NCBI RefSeq assembly: GCF_964036645.1
Contig: NZ_OZ038525.1
Span: forward strand, 1,473,501 to 1,537,500
Reading direction: 5' to 3'
DNA length: 64,000 nucleotides
From: Tenacibaculum sp. 190524A02b
GTDB taxonomy: Bacteria > Bacteroidota > Bacteroidia > Flavobacteriales > Flavobacteriaceae
Shown: positions 16,308 to 25,995 of the stretch, in pieces
Layout of the letters: each line of letters opens with the position of its first letter
Position numbering within the stretch: the stretch's first letter is position 1
Notes under the pieces: generated by a model
What the model was told of the DNA's origin: nothing
Databases searched by the model: none
Seen by the model: the letters and a program-made list of their open reading frames with translations, nothing else
Translations under genes and position numbers: made by a program

Positions 16308-17189
16308 TTAAATTTTCTCTTTCTGTTTAGCCACTACCCTGACTCCAACTACCACTATAATTGCCCCTATACATTGCCATACATTCATACGCTCACCTAA
16401 TAAAATAAATGCCAATACAATGGTAGAAAAAGGCCCAATACTTCCTAAAATTGAAAAATTAGAAGCTCCTAATTTCTGAATTGCATATGAAACTAAAAAA
16501 GAAGGAATCAATGTAGCTATAATTGCCATTAAAAAGCCTAGTATATATACTTCTTTAGGATACACTAAAAAGGAAGTTCTATCTACAATTAAATAATGAA
16601 TTACCACACAAACCGTAGCTATAATCATAGCGTAAGATGTAAATGTTTTTACACCAAACTTAGGGATTAACCATCCACTTCCAACTAAATAAGACGCGTA
16701 TGTTAACGCACTTAAAAACACCAAAAAACCACCTAATAATAATTTAGAATCTAACGCCTGTTGCTCTCCTCCAAATGCTAATATCACACCTGCGTAAGTC
16801 AATAATATTGCTAACACCTGATATTTAGTTATTTTCTCTTTAAAAAACACCCTGTTTATTAAAAGTACCAACGTAGGATAGATAAATAATATAATACGTT
16901 CCAAACTAGCTTTTATATATTGTAATCCTAAAAAATCAAAATAACTTGCCAAATAATACCCTATAAAACCAAAAAACAACAACCACCAATAATCTTTAAC
17001 ATTGACTTTAGTTTCATTTTTTTTACTTAACAACAAAATGAGAATGTAAAAAGGTAAAGAAAACAACATTCTAAACATTAATAAATGTATTGAACTTACA
17101 TTATATTGATACGCCATTTTTACCATTACTGCTTTTGAAGAAAACATAACAATCCCTATAATCCCCCATATTACTCCTGATAGTTTCAT
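16308..17189 (-). CDS. EamA/DMT superfamily transporter
   Basis: A 293-residue protein with about ten membrane helices in two EamA repeats, typical for drug/metabolite transporters. The second half ends with the usual LGERMNVWQCIGAIIVVVGV segment. Members export amino acids, purines or other metabolites, but the substrate cannot be read here. A -7 promoter box lies 17 bases upstream on the same strand and the gene ends at a shared terminator, so it is a single-gene unit. Confidence 0.88.
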   Translation of the reverse strand: MKLSGVIWGIIGIVMFSSKAVMVKMAYQYNVSSIHLLMFRMLFSLPFYILILLLSKKNETKVNVKDYWWLLFFGFIGYYLASYFDFLGLQYIKASLERIILFIYPTLVLLINRVFFKEKITKYQVLAILLTYAGVILAFGGEQQALDSKLLLGGFLVFLSALTYASYLVGSGWLIPKFGVKTFTSYAMIIATVCVVIHYLIVDRTSFLVYPKEVYILGFLMAIIATLIPSFLVSYAIQKLGASNFSILGSIGPFSTIVLAFILLGERMNVWQCIGAIIVVVGVRVVAKQKEKI

Positions 17190-17205
17190 ATTAAATATTT
17201 TTTAG

Positions 17206-17213
17206 CAAAGGTA
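17206..17213 (-). promoter_or_regulatory. -7 promoter box of the EamA gene
   Basis: TACCTTTG on the minus strand fits TAnnTTTG, 17 bases before the start codon. Confidence 0.55.
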
Positions 17214-17361
17214 TTTTTTGAAATTTCTTACTTAATCATAATTTCTAAGAAAAATACGATACTCAAATACAGATTGTTATAGATAATCTTTTAGTAGCCT
17301 TTAATTTAATATAACATTTTCAATTAATCCTTGCTCAATAAAATTCTTTATACTACTTTTC

Positions 17362-19611
17362 ATGTTGAAACCCCAAATGATAAAGTTGAGTGATATGAGT
17401 TATAATGCAACGATAGAAGAGGAAAATAAGGAGATAGCCAATAGATATAAGGATTTACTAAAAGGAACTTATCAAACGCTTTCTGAGGATGATAAAAAAT
17501 TAATTAGAAAAGCTTTTGAAATAGCTGTTGAAGCTCATTCAGAGCAACGCAGAAAAACTGGAGAGCCTTATATTTTTCACCCAATAGCAGTAGCCAAAAT
17601 AGTTGCTTATGAAATTGGATTAGGGGCTACATCAATTGCTGCAGCGTTACTACATGATGTTGTAGAAGACACACATTACACTGTTGAAGATATGGAACGC
17701 CTATTTGGCGAGAGTATTGCTAGAATTGTTAGTGGTTTAACTAAAATATCTAATTTAAGAAAAGAGCAAGACTACTCTATTCAGGCAGAAAATTTTAGAA
17801 AAATGCTCTTAACATTACATGATGATGTTCGTGTAATACTAATTAAAATAGCAGATAGATTGCATAACATGCAAACTATGGATGCTATGCCACCACATAA
17901 GCAGGTAAAAATTGCTTCTGAAACCTTATATATTTATGCCCCTTTAGCTCATAGACTAGGACTTTATAATATAAAAACTGAACTTGAAGACTTAGGACTT
18001 AAGTACACTGAACCTGATGTTTACAATGATATTTTACACAAAATAACAGAGAACAAAGAAGAGCAACAAAAATATATTGATAGTTTTACAGGCGTTCTAA
18101 AAGAAGCCTTAGATAAAGAAGCTTTTCAATACGATATTAAAGGACGTTTTAAATCTATTTTTTCTATTAGACGTAAAATGCGTAAGCAAAATGTTACGTT
18201 TGATGAGGTTTATGACAAGTTTGCTATTCGTATAGTTTACAAACCAAAAACAGATGATGAAAAGTTTGATGCTTGGAAAATATATTCTATTGTAACTGAC
18301 TTTTTTAAACCTAACCCTTCTCGTCTTCGTGATTGGATTTCTCAACCTAAATCAACAGGTTATGAAGCCTTACATATAACTGTTATTGGCCCTGAAGCCA
18401 AATGGGTAGAAGTACAAATTCGTTCAGAAAGAATGGATGAAATAGCTGAGAAAGGTTACGCTGCTCACTTTAAATATAAACAAGGAAATGTTACAGAAAA
18501 TGGTTTAGAAGGTTGGTTAAATAGACTTAAGGAAACCTTAGAAAATCAGAGCATCAATGCGGTTGATTTTGTTGAAGATTTTAAGTTAAACCTATATGCT
18601 AAAGAGATATATGTATTTACTCCTAGAGGAGATTTAAAATCATTACCTAAAGGAGCTTCTGCTTTGGACTTTGCCTTCTCTGTACATACAGATGTAGGTT
18701 TAAAATGTCGTGGTGCAAAAGTAAACGGTAAATTAGTTCCTTTAAGTCATCCGTTAAAAAGTGGAGATCAAGTTGAGGTTCTTACAGCTGCAAATAATAA
18801 ACCTAATGTTAGGTGGCTTGACTTTGTACTTACTGCCAGAGCAAGAACTAAAATAAAATCTGCTTTAAAAGCTGAAGAAAAGAAAATTGCAGAGGAAGGG
18901 AAAGCTATTTTAATGCGTAAACTACGCCATTTAAAAATCAATACTAATGAAAAAACAATCCATGAAATAGCAAGTTATTTTGGCTTAAAAACTAGCTTCG
19001 ATTTATTTTTTAGAGTTGGTAATGGCGCTATTGACAATACCAAATTAAAAGAATTTGTTGCCCAAAGAAGTGGCCCTTTAATGAACTTTATTAAAAGTAC
19101 ATTTAAAAGAACTCCTGGTAAAAATGTAACCGATAAAGAAGAAATTACTACTAATTATGATGTTTTAGTATTTGGGAAAGATGAACAAGTACTTGATTAT
19201 ACCTTAGCTAAATGCTGTACTCCAATTCCTGGTGATAAAGTTTTTGGTTTTGTTACTATTAATGAAGGTATAAAAGTACATAAGAATGATTGCCCGAATG
19301 CTATTTCTTTACAATCCAATTATGCATACCGAATAATGCCAGCTAAGTGGATAGACTCTACACAACAAGAGTTTAAAGCTACTTTAGAATTATCAGGTAT
19401 TGACAAAAAAGGAATAGCCAATCATATTACTAAAATAATATCTAATAACATGGATGTTTATATTTATGGTATAAATATTAATGGTGATGATGGTGTTTTT
19501 GAAGGAAGTTTAATTCTTGGTATAAAAAATAGAGCACAACTTAATAAACTAATCAATAACTTAAAAAAGGTAGATGGTGTACAAAAAGTAGAACGTGTTA
19601 ATACTTTGTAA
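17362..19611 (+). CDS. bifunctional (p)ppGpp synthetase/hydrolase (RelA/SpoT)
   Basis: Makes and degrades the stringent-response alarmone. The order is HD hydrolase domain (HPIAVAKIVAYEIGLG and LLHDVVEDTHYTV), synthetase domain (GRFKSIFSIRRKM, then STGYEALHITVIGPEAKW and EVQIRSERMDEIAEKGYAAH), TGS domain (VFTPRGDLKSLPKGASALDF) and a C-terminal zinc-finger/ACT region (AKCCTPIPGDKVFGFVT). The intact HD motif suggests hydrolase activity is retained, as in Rel/SpoT of Bacteroidota. The length of 749 is normal. A second ATG at 17395 is an alternative start. The Fur-like gene and purA follow in the same direction. Confidence 0.93.
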   Translation: MLKPQMIKLSDMSYNATIEEENKEIANRYKDLLKGTYQTLSEDDKKLIRKAFEIAVEAHSEQRRKTGEPYIFHPIAVAKIVAYEIGLGATSIAAALLHDVVEDTHYTVEDMERLFGESIARIVSGLTKISNLRKEQDYSIQAENFRKMLLTLHDDVRVILIKIADRLHNMQTMDAMPPHKQVKIASETLYIYAPLAHRLGLYNIKTELEDLGLKYTEPDVYNDILHKITENKEEQQKYIDSFTGVLKEALDKEAFQYDIKGRFKSIFSIRRKMRKQNVTFDEVYDKFAIRIVYKPKTDDEKFDAWKIYSIVTDFFKPNPSRLRDWISQPKSTGYEALHITVIGPEAKWVEVQIRSERMDEIAEKGYAAHFKYKQGNVTENGLEGWLNRLKETLENQSINAVDFVEDFKLNLYAKEIYVFTPRGDLKSLPKGASALDFAFSVHTDVGLKCRGAKVNGKLVPLSHPLKSGDQVEVLTAANNKPNVRWLDFVLTARARTKIKSALKAEEKKIAEEGKAILMRKLRHLKINTNEKTIHEIASYFGLKTSFDLFFRVGNGAIDNTKLKEFVAQRSGPLMNFIKSTFKRTPGKNVTDKEEITTNYDVLVFGKDEQVLDYTLAKCCTPIPGDKVFGFVTINEGIKVHKNDCPNAISLQSNYAYRIMPAKWIDSTQQEFKATLELSGIDKKGIANHITKIISNNMDVYIYGININGDDGVFEGSLILGIKNRAQLNKLINNLKKVDGVQKVERVNTL

Positions 19612-19653
19612 ATATCATTTTTATAACACTCTTTTTTTATAAATAAATAACCG

Positions 19654-19661
19654 TAAATTTG
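19654..19661 (+). promoter_or_regulatory. -7 promoter box of the Fur-family gene
   Basis: TAAATTTG fits TAnnTTTG and lies 24 bases before the ATG at 19686. It supports that start over a TTG at 19659 inside the box. Confidence 0.6.
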
Positions 19662-19685
19662 CCTTTTAGTATTAATTCTATTAGC

Positions 19686-20135
19686 ATGAATAACGCTGCC
19701 GAAAATCAAGAAATTGTAAAAAAAGTATTTACTTCTTATTTAGAAGAAAACAAACATCGTAAAACGCCTGAACGTTACGCTATTTTACAAGAAATATATG
19801 AGGCTCAAGAGCATTTTGATATAGAGTCATTATATATCAAAATGAAAAATAAAAACTACCGAGTTAGTAGAGCTACTTTGTATAATACCATTGATTTACT
19901 ATTGGATTGTGGTTTGGTTAGAAAACACCAATTTGATGGACAAGCTATGGCTAGGTATGAAAAAAGTTATTTTGATAAGAATCATGACCACGTAATTTTA
20001 ACTGATACAGGTGAAGTAAAAGAGTTTTGTGATCCTAGAATTCAAATTATCAAAAAAACAATTGAAGAGGTTTTTGATATAGATATTCATAACCATTCTT
20101 TATACTTCTACGGAACTACAAAAAAACAAGATTAA
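19686..20135 (+). CDS. Fur-family transcriptional regulator
   Basis: A 149-residue Fur-family regulator. The winged helix includes [20 protein letters not shown] and [20 protein letters not shown], and the metal region has [20 protein letters not shown] and a [13 protein letters not shown] tail. It lacks the CxxC pairs that hold structural zinc in the repressor at 7867, so it belongs to the zinc-site-free group common in Bacteroidota. Iron, manganese or peroxide sensing cannot be separated by eye. The ATG start fits a -7 box just upstream. purA follows 39 bases downstream and may be co-transcribed. Confidence 0.88.
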   Translation: MNNAAENQEIVKKVFTSYLEENKHRKTPERYAILQEIYEAQEHFDIESLYIKMKNKNYRVSRATLYNTIDLLLDCGLVRKHQFDGQAMARYEKSYFDKNHDHVILTDTGEVKEFCDPRIQIIKKTIEEVFDIDIHNHSLYFYGTTKKQD

Positions 20136-20174
20136 ACAACAACATAAACAAAACACTTAACAATACACAACTAA

Positions 20175-21446
20175 ATGGCTGTAGATTTATTACTCGGACT
20201 ACAATGGGGAGACGAGGGAAAAGGTAAGATTGTAGACGTACTTACAAAAAACTACGATATAATTGCACGCTTTCAAGGAGGTCCAAATGCTGGACATACA
20301 CTAATTTTTGATGGAAATAAGCATGTTTTACATACTATTCCTTCTGGAATCTTTCATAAAACTGCTTTAAATGTAGTTGGTAATGGGGTAGTTATTGATC
20401 CTGTTATATTTAAAAAAGAATTAGAAAATTTAGATGTTCATAACATTGATTATACTTCTAAATTATTAATTTCTAGAAAAGCACATTTAATTTTACCTAC
20501 GCATCGCTTATTAGATGCTGCTTCTGAAACTTCAAAAGGAAAGGCTAAAATTGGTTCTACCTTAAAAGGAATTGGTCCAACATATATGGACAAAACTGGT
20601 AGAAACGGTATGCGTGTTGGTGATCTAGAGCTTGATAACTGGAAAGAAAAATACGACGCTTTAACTGAAAAGCATATTAAAATGTTAAACTTCTTTGATG
20701 TTGACATTCAATATGACTTAAAGGAATTAGAAGCGGAGTTTTGTGCTGGTATTGATAAATTAAAAACATTGCAGTTTATTGATTCTGAAGAGTATTTAAA
20801 TAAAGCTGTTAAAGAAGGTAAAACTATTTTAGCTGAAGGAGCTCAAGGATCATTATTAGATATTGACTTTGGAACTTATCCATTTGTTACTTCATCGAAC
20901 ACTACAGCTGCTGGTGCTTGTACAGGTTTAGGAATTGCTCCTAATAAAATTGGGGATGTATTTGGTATTTTCAAAGCATATACAACTCGTGTAGGTTCTG
21001 GACCTTTCCCAACTGAATTATTTGATGAAGATGGTGCTACTATGGCACGTGTTGGTCATGAGTTTGGGGCAACTACAGGAAGACCTAGACGTTGCGGATG
21101 GTTAGACTTAGTTGCACTTAAATATGCTGTGCAAGTAAATGGAGTTACACAATTAATGATGATGAAAGGTGATGTACTTTCTGGGTTTGATACGTTAAAA
21201 GTATGTACTGGTTATAAGTATAAAGGAGAAGAGATTTCTCACTTACCTTTTAACATTGAACCTGAAAATGTAACACCTATTTATACGGAGTTTAGTGGTT
21301 GGGAATCTGACTTAACTAAAATGACTGATAAAGACGAAATGCCACAAAGTTTATTGAACTACATTGCTTTTATTGAAAAAGAAACTGAAGTTCCAATTAC
21401 TATTGTATCGGTAGGTCCAGATAGAAAACAAACAATTTTAAGATAA
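20175..21446 (+). CDS. purA: adenylosuccinate synthase
   Basis: Joins IMP and aspartate using GTP to form adenylosuccinate, the first committed step to AMP. The 423-residue protein has the N-terminal P-loop LGLQWGDEGKGKIVD, the IMP/GTP loop GGPNAGHT, GSTLKGIGPTYMDKTGRNG, and the C-terminal TTTGRPRRCGWLD and base-binding segments. Length and motif order are normal. It follows a Fur-family gene and ends at a strong terminator. Confidence 0.97.
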   Translation: MAVDLLLGLQWGDEGKGKIVDVLTKNYDIIARFQGGPNAGHTLIFDGNKHVLHTIPSGIFHKTALNVVGNGVVIDPVIFKKELENLDVHNIDYTSKLLISRKAHLILPTHRLLDAASETSKGKAKIGSTLKGIGPTYMDKTGRNGMRVGDLELDNWKEKYDALTEKHIKMLNFFDVDIQYDLKELEAEFCAGIDKLKTLQFIDSEEYLNKAVKEGKTILAEGAQGSLLDIDFGTYPFVTSSNTTAAGACTGLGIAPNKIGDVFGIFKAYTTRVGSGPFPTELFDEDGATMARVGHEFGATTGRPRRCGWLDLVALKYAVQVNGVTQLMMMKGDVLSGFDTLKVCTGYKYKGEEISHLPFNIEPENVTPIYTEFSGWESDLTKMTDKDEMPQSLLNYIAFIEKETEVPITIVSVGPDRKQTILR

Positions 21447-21453
21447 TTTATTT

Positions 21454-21476
21454 AAAGGAGCTCTAAGAGCTCCTTT
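21454..21476 (+). terminator. terminator behind purA
   Basis: A tight hairpin, AAAGGAGCTCT with AGAGCTCCTTT (11-bp stem and a one-base gap at the centre, so the stem opens slightly), followed by a T run. Confidence 0.8.
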
Positions 21477-21499
21477 TTTTAGCCTATAATAACTTCGTT

Positions 21500-22039
21500 A
21501 TGATTAATGAATACTTACATAATATTACCAAACAATTTAAATCATATAAAGAAGTAGCTGACAAAACATTCTCACAACTACAAGAAGATGATTTTCATTG
21601 GTGCTTTAATGAAGAAAGTAATAGTATTGCTTCTATTATTATTCACCTTTCTGAAAATATGCTATCAAGATGGACTGATTTTTTTACTTCAGATGGAGAA
21701 AAAGAATGGAGAGATAGAGATGCTGAATTTGAACCACAAACACTCTCTAAACATCAACTAATAGAAAAATGGGAAAAGGGCTGGAACTGTTTATTTGATG
21801 CTTTAAATAGTATTAATGAAACCAATTTTAACCAACCTATTTATATTAGGAATAAAGAACATAAACTTATAGAAAGTATAACTAGGCAAATAGCACATTA
21901 TCCATATCATATAGGACAAATAACCTATGTTGGTAAAATGATTTTAAATAGCAAATGGCAAACTGCCTCAATTGCTAAAGGAAAATCTAAAGAGTTCATT
22001 AAAAATCAGTTTCTTCAAAATTCACGTACTAAAAACTAA
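21500..22039 (+). CDS. DinB-like/DUF1572 four-helix protein
   Basis: A 179-residue protein of the DinB/DUF1572 type, a four-helix bundle that usually binds a metal through three histidines. Visible candidates are H in IIIHLSENM (about residue 49) and two in RQIAHYPYHIGQI (about residues 133-140). Some relatives are thiol-dependent S-transferases (bacillithiol or mycothiol), but no substrate can be named. It begins 23 bases after the purA terminator and heads a small run of unrelated genes. Confidence 0.8.
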   Translation: MINEYLHNITKQFKSYKEVADKTFSQLQEDDFHWCFNEESNSIASIIIHLSENMLSRWTDFFTSDGEKEWRDRDAEFEPQTLSKHQLIEKWEKGWNCLFDALNSINETNFNQPIYIRNKEHKLIESITRQIAHYPYHIGQITYVGKMILNSKWQTASIAKGKSKEFIKNQFLQNSRTKN

Positions 22040-22077
22040 TCTAAAATTTTACTTACCAAAAACTACTGCATATTACC

Positions 22078-22614
22078 ATGAGTAATTATATTTTTACTTC
22101 TGAACGTTTGGGATTTAGAAACTGGAAAACAACGGATCTTGAATTTTTATCTGAAATGAACTCTAATGAAGAAGTCATGCGCTATTTTCCTAACACACAA
22201 ACCAAAGAACAATGTTTAGAATTCATTAAACGAATGCAAAAACAATATGAGAATATTGGGTACTGTTATTTTCCTGTAGAAATTATTGAAACCCAACAAC
22301 TAATTGGTTTTATAGGACTTTCAAAACAAACTTATGAAGCCGATTTTAACCCCTCAATTGATATTGGTTGGCGATTACATCCTAATTTTTGGAACAAAGG
22401 TTATGCTACAGAAGGAGCTAAAGCTTGTTTAAAATACGCTTTTAAAACTCTAAATATGTCTGAAATAGTATCCGTTGCTCCTACCATAAATATTCCTTCT
22501 ATTACTGTTATGGAAAGAATTGGAATGCAAAAAAAAACAGAGTTTAAACACCCTTTATTAACTAATTTCCCTAGTATTGAAAGTTGTGTTTTGTACACCA
22601 TTGGTAACAAATAA
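22078..22614 (+). CDS. GNAT family N-acetyltransferase
   Basis: A 178-residue GNAT enzyme of the RimJ-like group. It starts with FTSERLGFRNWKTTDLEFL and carries the acetyl-CoA loop region WRLHPNFWNKGYATEGAKAC at about residues 100-119, then the IPSITVMERIGMQ motif. The acceptor is unknown. It is a paralogue in family, not in close sequence, of the acetyltransferase at 1896. Confidence 0.87.
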   Translation: MSNYIFTSERLGFRNWKTTDLEFLSEMNSNEEVMRYFPNTQTKEQCLEFIKRMQKQYENIGYCYFPVEIIETQQLIGFIGLSKQTYEADFNPSIDIGWRLHPNFWNKGYATEGAKACLKYAFKTLNMSEIVSVAPTINIPSITVMERIGMQKKTEFKHPLLTNFPSIESCVLYTIGNK

Positions 22615-22656
22615 TACTTATAATCGTCATTATAATGTTTTAGTAAATGTACTTTA

Positions 22657-23262
22657 ATGAAAAATAAGATTTTACCTCAGCTTTTTATCATCTATCTTAG
22701 GTATATACTTGGTTTTGCCTTTATTTTTGCTGCCATTGTTAAAATCCAAGGATTACGTTTTACTTCAGAAAGCGGTGCTGAAAACCCTATAAATTCAGCT
22801 TGGCATTATTTTGAAACCATGTACCAATCTGGAATTTATTGGAGATTTATAGGTATTGGGCAATTTTTAGCTGGTTTTTTATTAATGACACAACGTTATT
22901 CCAAATTAGGAGCTGTTTTATTTTTCACTATCATAGCTAACATTTTTGTAGTTACTATTTCATACGATTTTAATTATACGCCAGTAATTACTGGATTAAT
23001 GTTGCTCTCCTCTTTACTTTTAATTCTATGGGATTGGAGTTCTTTTAAAATTTTATTTAATCAAACACCTGTTATAGATACTACTAAAAGATTAGAAAAT
23101 GATCGTATTTGGGAAATTTTTGGTTTAATATTATGCTTCATTACTGTCATTATTCGTCTTAATATGCATGCCATATTTGTTGGATTTGGTTTTCTTATAC
23201 TTTTATTTATTGGTATTATTGGATTGTTTTTAGGTCTTAAAAAGCGAAAACTTTATCGTTAA
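22657..23262 (+). CDS. DoxX-like membrane protein
   Basis: A 201-residue protein with about six hydrophobic segments. The start LFIIYLRYILGFAFIFAAIV and the following KIQGLRFT resemble the DoxX/TQO-small-subunit type of four-helix membrane proteins, with additional C-terminal helices. Function in this family is mostly unknown; some members interact with respiratory or oxidative-stress proteins. It is followed by a 508-base gap. Confidence 0.65.
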   Translation: MKNKILPQLFIIYLRYILGFAFIFAAIVKIQGLRFTSESGAENPINSAWHYFETMYQSGIYWRFIGIGQFLAGFLLMTQRYSKLGAVLFFTIIANIFVVTISYDFNYTPVITGLMLLSSLLLILWDWSSFKILFNQTPVIDTTKRLENDRIWEIFGLILCFITVIIRLNMHAIFVGFGFLILLFIGIIGLFLGLKKRKLYR

Positions 23263-23770
23263 TAGTACTATTAAATTTTTCCAAATAATTTATTTAGACG
23301 ATAAAGTATAATTAACCCTAGCTTATTCTTATTGCTTACAACAGACATTAATTAAACAACTTGTTTTCCATATTAAATCAATAATTTTATTTGTAAAATA
23401 TTGTTTATTGTTTTCCTTAAATACAATAAACTCATTAAAACTTATTTTTGGATTTCCCCTAGCTATACACATTTTTTGATAAGAACTTATATCAACATCA
23501 CTAACTCTCCATTAAATTAGTACTTTCTACTCATAACTTATTCAACAGTTTAAATAAGCCTATTATATTTCCATCTGTTCCAGCTAAAACATAAAACACT
23601 TAATATAAATAAATTAAAAGTTTTAGTCATTTATTTTTTTAAGTAAAAAAAAGGTACTCTTCTTCTATGAACTGACAAATATCATAGTTGTCACTGATAT
23701 ATCTCATTAATTTTGAAGTATATATAAAACAAAATTGTTTTATAAACTATTAACTAAAATACTCTAGGCA
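23263..23770. promoter_or_regulatory. 508-base gap upstream of the stress-protein cluster, with two dyads
   Basis: No gene is supported. Close to the downstream gene are two dyads: TGACAA (23673-23678), 9 bases, TTGTCA (23688-23693), and a 22-bp palindrome at 23723-23744 (TATAAAAC and GTTTTATA around AAAATT). Their position 27-98 bases before the start suggests operators. The rest shows nothing I can name. Confidence 0.45.
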
Positions 23771-24619
23771 ATGAAAAATATATTACTACCTACTGACTTT
23801 TCTAAAAATTCATGGAATGCTATAAGCTATGCTTTAACTTTATTTAAAAACCAAAAGTGTACATTTTACATTCTTAATACATACATGCCTAGTATTTATC
23901 ATATTAATTATATGCCTAAAGGAATAGGTTACCCAAACTTAATAACTTCTTTACAAGAAAACTCTATTAAAAACCTAAACATTATTAAGGATAAAATAGC
24001 AAAAGATTTTTCAGATCCTTTACATACAATAGAAACTATTAGCGCTTTAAACACCCTAACTTCTGAAATTAAAGAAATTATAGAAAAAAAACACATACAC
24101 TTTATTGTTATGGGAACCAAAGGTGCTTCTGATGCTATTGAGGTTATGTTTGGTACTAATACCATGACTGTTATTAATGATATTAAATCTCCAACCATAG
24201 CAGTTCCTAAAGATTATGAGTTTAAAGATTTTGATAGTGTATTGTTCCCTACAGATTATCAAATAGCCTATCAAAATCATCATTTAAACCCTATAAAAAA
24301 TCTTATAAAAACGTATAATACCGAATTACACACCTTACATGTTAAGAATAATACAGATACTGAATTAACTAAAAGACAAAGCGCTAACCAACAAAAACTA
24401 CATTCTTTTTTTAAAGAACATGAAATAGTTCCTCATTTTACAGATGATAAATACATTCCTAAAGCAGTTGATGAGTTCTTAATAAAAACTAAAGCTGATT
24501 TATTAGTAATGCTGAATAACAAAAACTCTTTTTTTGGTAATCTATTCTTTAAACCAATTATCAATAAAATAGGTTTTGATTTAAAAGTTCCCTTTTTAGT
24601 TATTCCTAGTAAAATTTAA
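23771..24619 (+). CDS. universal stress protein with two Usp domains
   Basis: A 282-residue protein made of two UspA domains. The first starts ILLPTDFSKNSWNAISYAL and ends with the nucleotide-loop region IVMGTKGASDAIEVMFGT (about residues 115-132), a variant of the ATP-binding G-2x-G-9x-G pattern. The second domain begins near DSVLFPTDYQIAYQN and is degenerate. It is the first of three closely spaced genes (4-base and 12-base gaps) and has possible operators upstream. Such tandem Usp proteins usually respond to oxygen limitation, starvation or redox stress. Confidence 0.88.
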   Translation: MKNILLPTDFSKNSWNAISYALTLFKNQKCTFYILNTYMPSIYHINYMPKGIGYPNLITSLQENSIKNLNIIKDKIAKDFSDPLHTIETISALNTLTSEIKEIIEKKHIHFIVMGTKGASDAIEVMFGTNTMTVINDIKSPTIAVPKDYEFKDFDSVLFPTDYQIAYQNHHLNPIKNLIKTYNTELHTLHVKNNTDTELTKRQSANQQKLHSFFKEHEIVPHFTDDKYIPKAVDEFLIKTKADLLVMLNNKNSFFGNLFFKPIINKIGFDLKVPFLVIPSKI

Positions 24620-24623
24620 CGTC

Positions 24624-25478
24624 ATGAAAAAAAAGATTTTATTATTAACCGATTTTTCTAAAATAGCGCTCAATGCCATTATGTATGCACTTGAGTTATA
24701 TAAAACAGACAGATGTGACTTTTATGTTTTAAATACCTTTAAAACGAGGTTCAATTTAATTGAAGATATAATTCCGCCACAAGCGGGCGAATCAGGGTAT
24801 GATATTCCTAAGAATGAGTCTATTAATCGCTTAAAACATCTATCTAAACTGATAGAATTTCATGAAGATGAAAACCCATATCACACTTTTAGCTACCTAA
24901 GTATTAATAAACCTTTATTAAAAGCTGTTACTGAAACAGTTGATTTAAAAGATATTGAACTAGTTATTATGGGAACTAAAGGAATAACTGATAATAACTC
25001 TTCAGTATTTGGTAGCAATGCTATTGAAATAATGGAAAAAGTTAGAAATTGCCCTGTATTGGTTATTCCTGAAAAAGCAAATAGATTACTTCCTAAAGAA
25101 ATTGTCTTTCCTACAAATTTTAAAATCAATTATAAAAAGCGTGAACTGAATTATTTAATAGAAATCGCTAAAAAATGTAATTCAGCTATAAGAATACTTC
25201 ATATTAATAATAAAGATGAGGTTGATAAAAACTTAATTGATAATCAAAAAAGATTAGAAGAATATTTTCAAGGTATTAAATATTCAATCCACTTATTATC
25301 TGGTGTTAGTGTATCAGCAGGTATTAGATGTTTTGTGGATAGTAGAGAGAGTGATATGATTACATTTATTAATAGAAAACATAAATTTTTTGGCAGCATT
25401 TTAACTCAACCGCTGGTAAAAAATATAGGGTACAAATTAAAAGTACCCGTACTAGTATTACATGATTTAAATAATTAA
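24624..25478 (+). CDS. universal stress protein with two Usp domains
   Basis: A 284-residue paralogue of the preceding protein, with the same two-domain layout: ILLLTDFSKIALNAIMYAL at the N-terminus, VIMGTKGITDNNSSVFGSNA (about residues 113-132) in the nucleotide loop, and a degenerate second domain starting near EIVFPTNFKINYKKRELN. Only 4 bases separate it from the first, so both are made from one message and may form a heterodimer. It probably arose by local duplication, as the motifs are at the same positions but the sequences are well diverged. Confidence 0.88.
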   Translation: MKKKILLLTDFSKIALNAIMYALELYKTDRCDFYVLNTFKTRFNLIEDIIPPQAGESGYDIPKNESINRLKHLSKLIEFHEDENPYHTFSYLSINKPLLKAVTETVDLKDIELVIMGTKGITDNNSSVFGSNAIEIMEKVRNCPVLVIPEKANRLLPKEIVFPTNFKINYKKRELNYLIEIAKKCNSAIRILHINNKDEVDKNLIDNQKRLEEYFQGIKYSIHLLSGVSVSAGIRCFVDSRESDMITFINRKHKFFGSILTQPLVKNIGYKLKVPVLVLHDLNN

Positions 25479-25490
25479 AACACAATTAAG

Positions 25491-25898
25491 ATGAAAAATA
25501 TTGGCATTTGGTTAGATAAAGAGAAAGCATTTATTGTAACTATTAAAAAAGACACAGAACATATAGAGAAAGTATTGTCTAACATAGAAAACTACCATAT
25601 TGGTGGTGGCTCAGGCACTAAATTTAAGGGTGGCCCGCAAGATGTAGTACAAGATAGTAAGTATTTAGAGCGTGAAAAACACCAAACAAAAAACTATTTT
25701 AACACATTAGCTTCTAAAATAAAAAGTGCAGATGCTATTGCTATTTTTGGTCCAGCTGAAACTTATAATAAGTTTAAAAAAGAGTTAGAAAATTCCTATC
25801 AAGAACTAAACACTAAAGTAAAAGTTGTAAAAAATGTTGATAGCATGACAAATAACCAAGTTAAAGCTTTAGTTAGAGACTTTTTTAGTAAAAATTAA
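25491..25898 (+). CDS. small protein resembling bacterial eRF1-like/host-attachment proteins
   Basis: A 135-residue cytosolic protein. Its N-terminal strand GIWLDKEKAFIVTI, the glycine-rich YHIGGGSGTKFKGG and the later SADAIAIFGPAETYNKFKKE recall the core of bacterial eRF1-domain and host-attachment proteins (baeRF families), where related proteins are thought to act on stalled ribosomes. The match is by eye and weak; the usual catalytic GGQ is not present, though GGG lies in a comparable loop. It is the third gene after two universal stress proteins, so a role in stress or ribosome protection is a reasonable guess. Confidence 0.55.
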   Translation: MKNIGIWLDKEKAFIVTIKKDTEHIEKVLSNIENYHIGGGSGTKFKGGPQDVVQDSKYLEREKHQTKNYFNTLASKIKSADAIAIFGPAETYNKFKKELENSYQELNTKVKVVKNVDSMTNNQVKALVRDFFSKN

Positions 25899-25917
25899 CC
25901 GAAGGAATACCCCCGAT

Positions 25918-25967
25918 AAACCTTTGGTTAAAGTTTTTTTCAACAAGTTTATTTTACCAAAGGTTTT
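25918..25967 (+). terminator. inverted repeat behind the stress cluster
   Basis: AAACCTTTGGT with ACCAAAGGTTT, about 30 bases between the arms including a T run. It probably ends the Usp operon, although the loop is long. Confidence 0.5.
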
Positions 25968-25995
25968 CATTTATTATAATTCTACATAAAACTAT

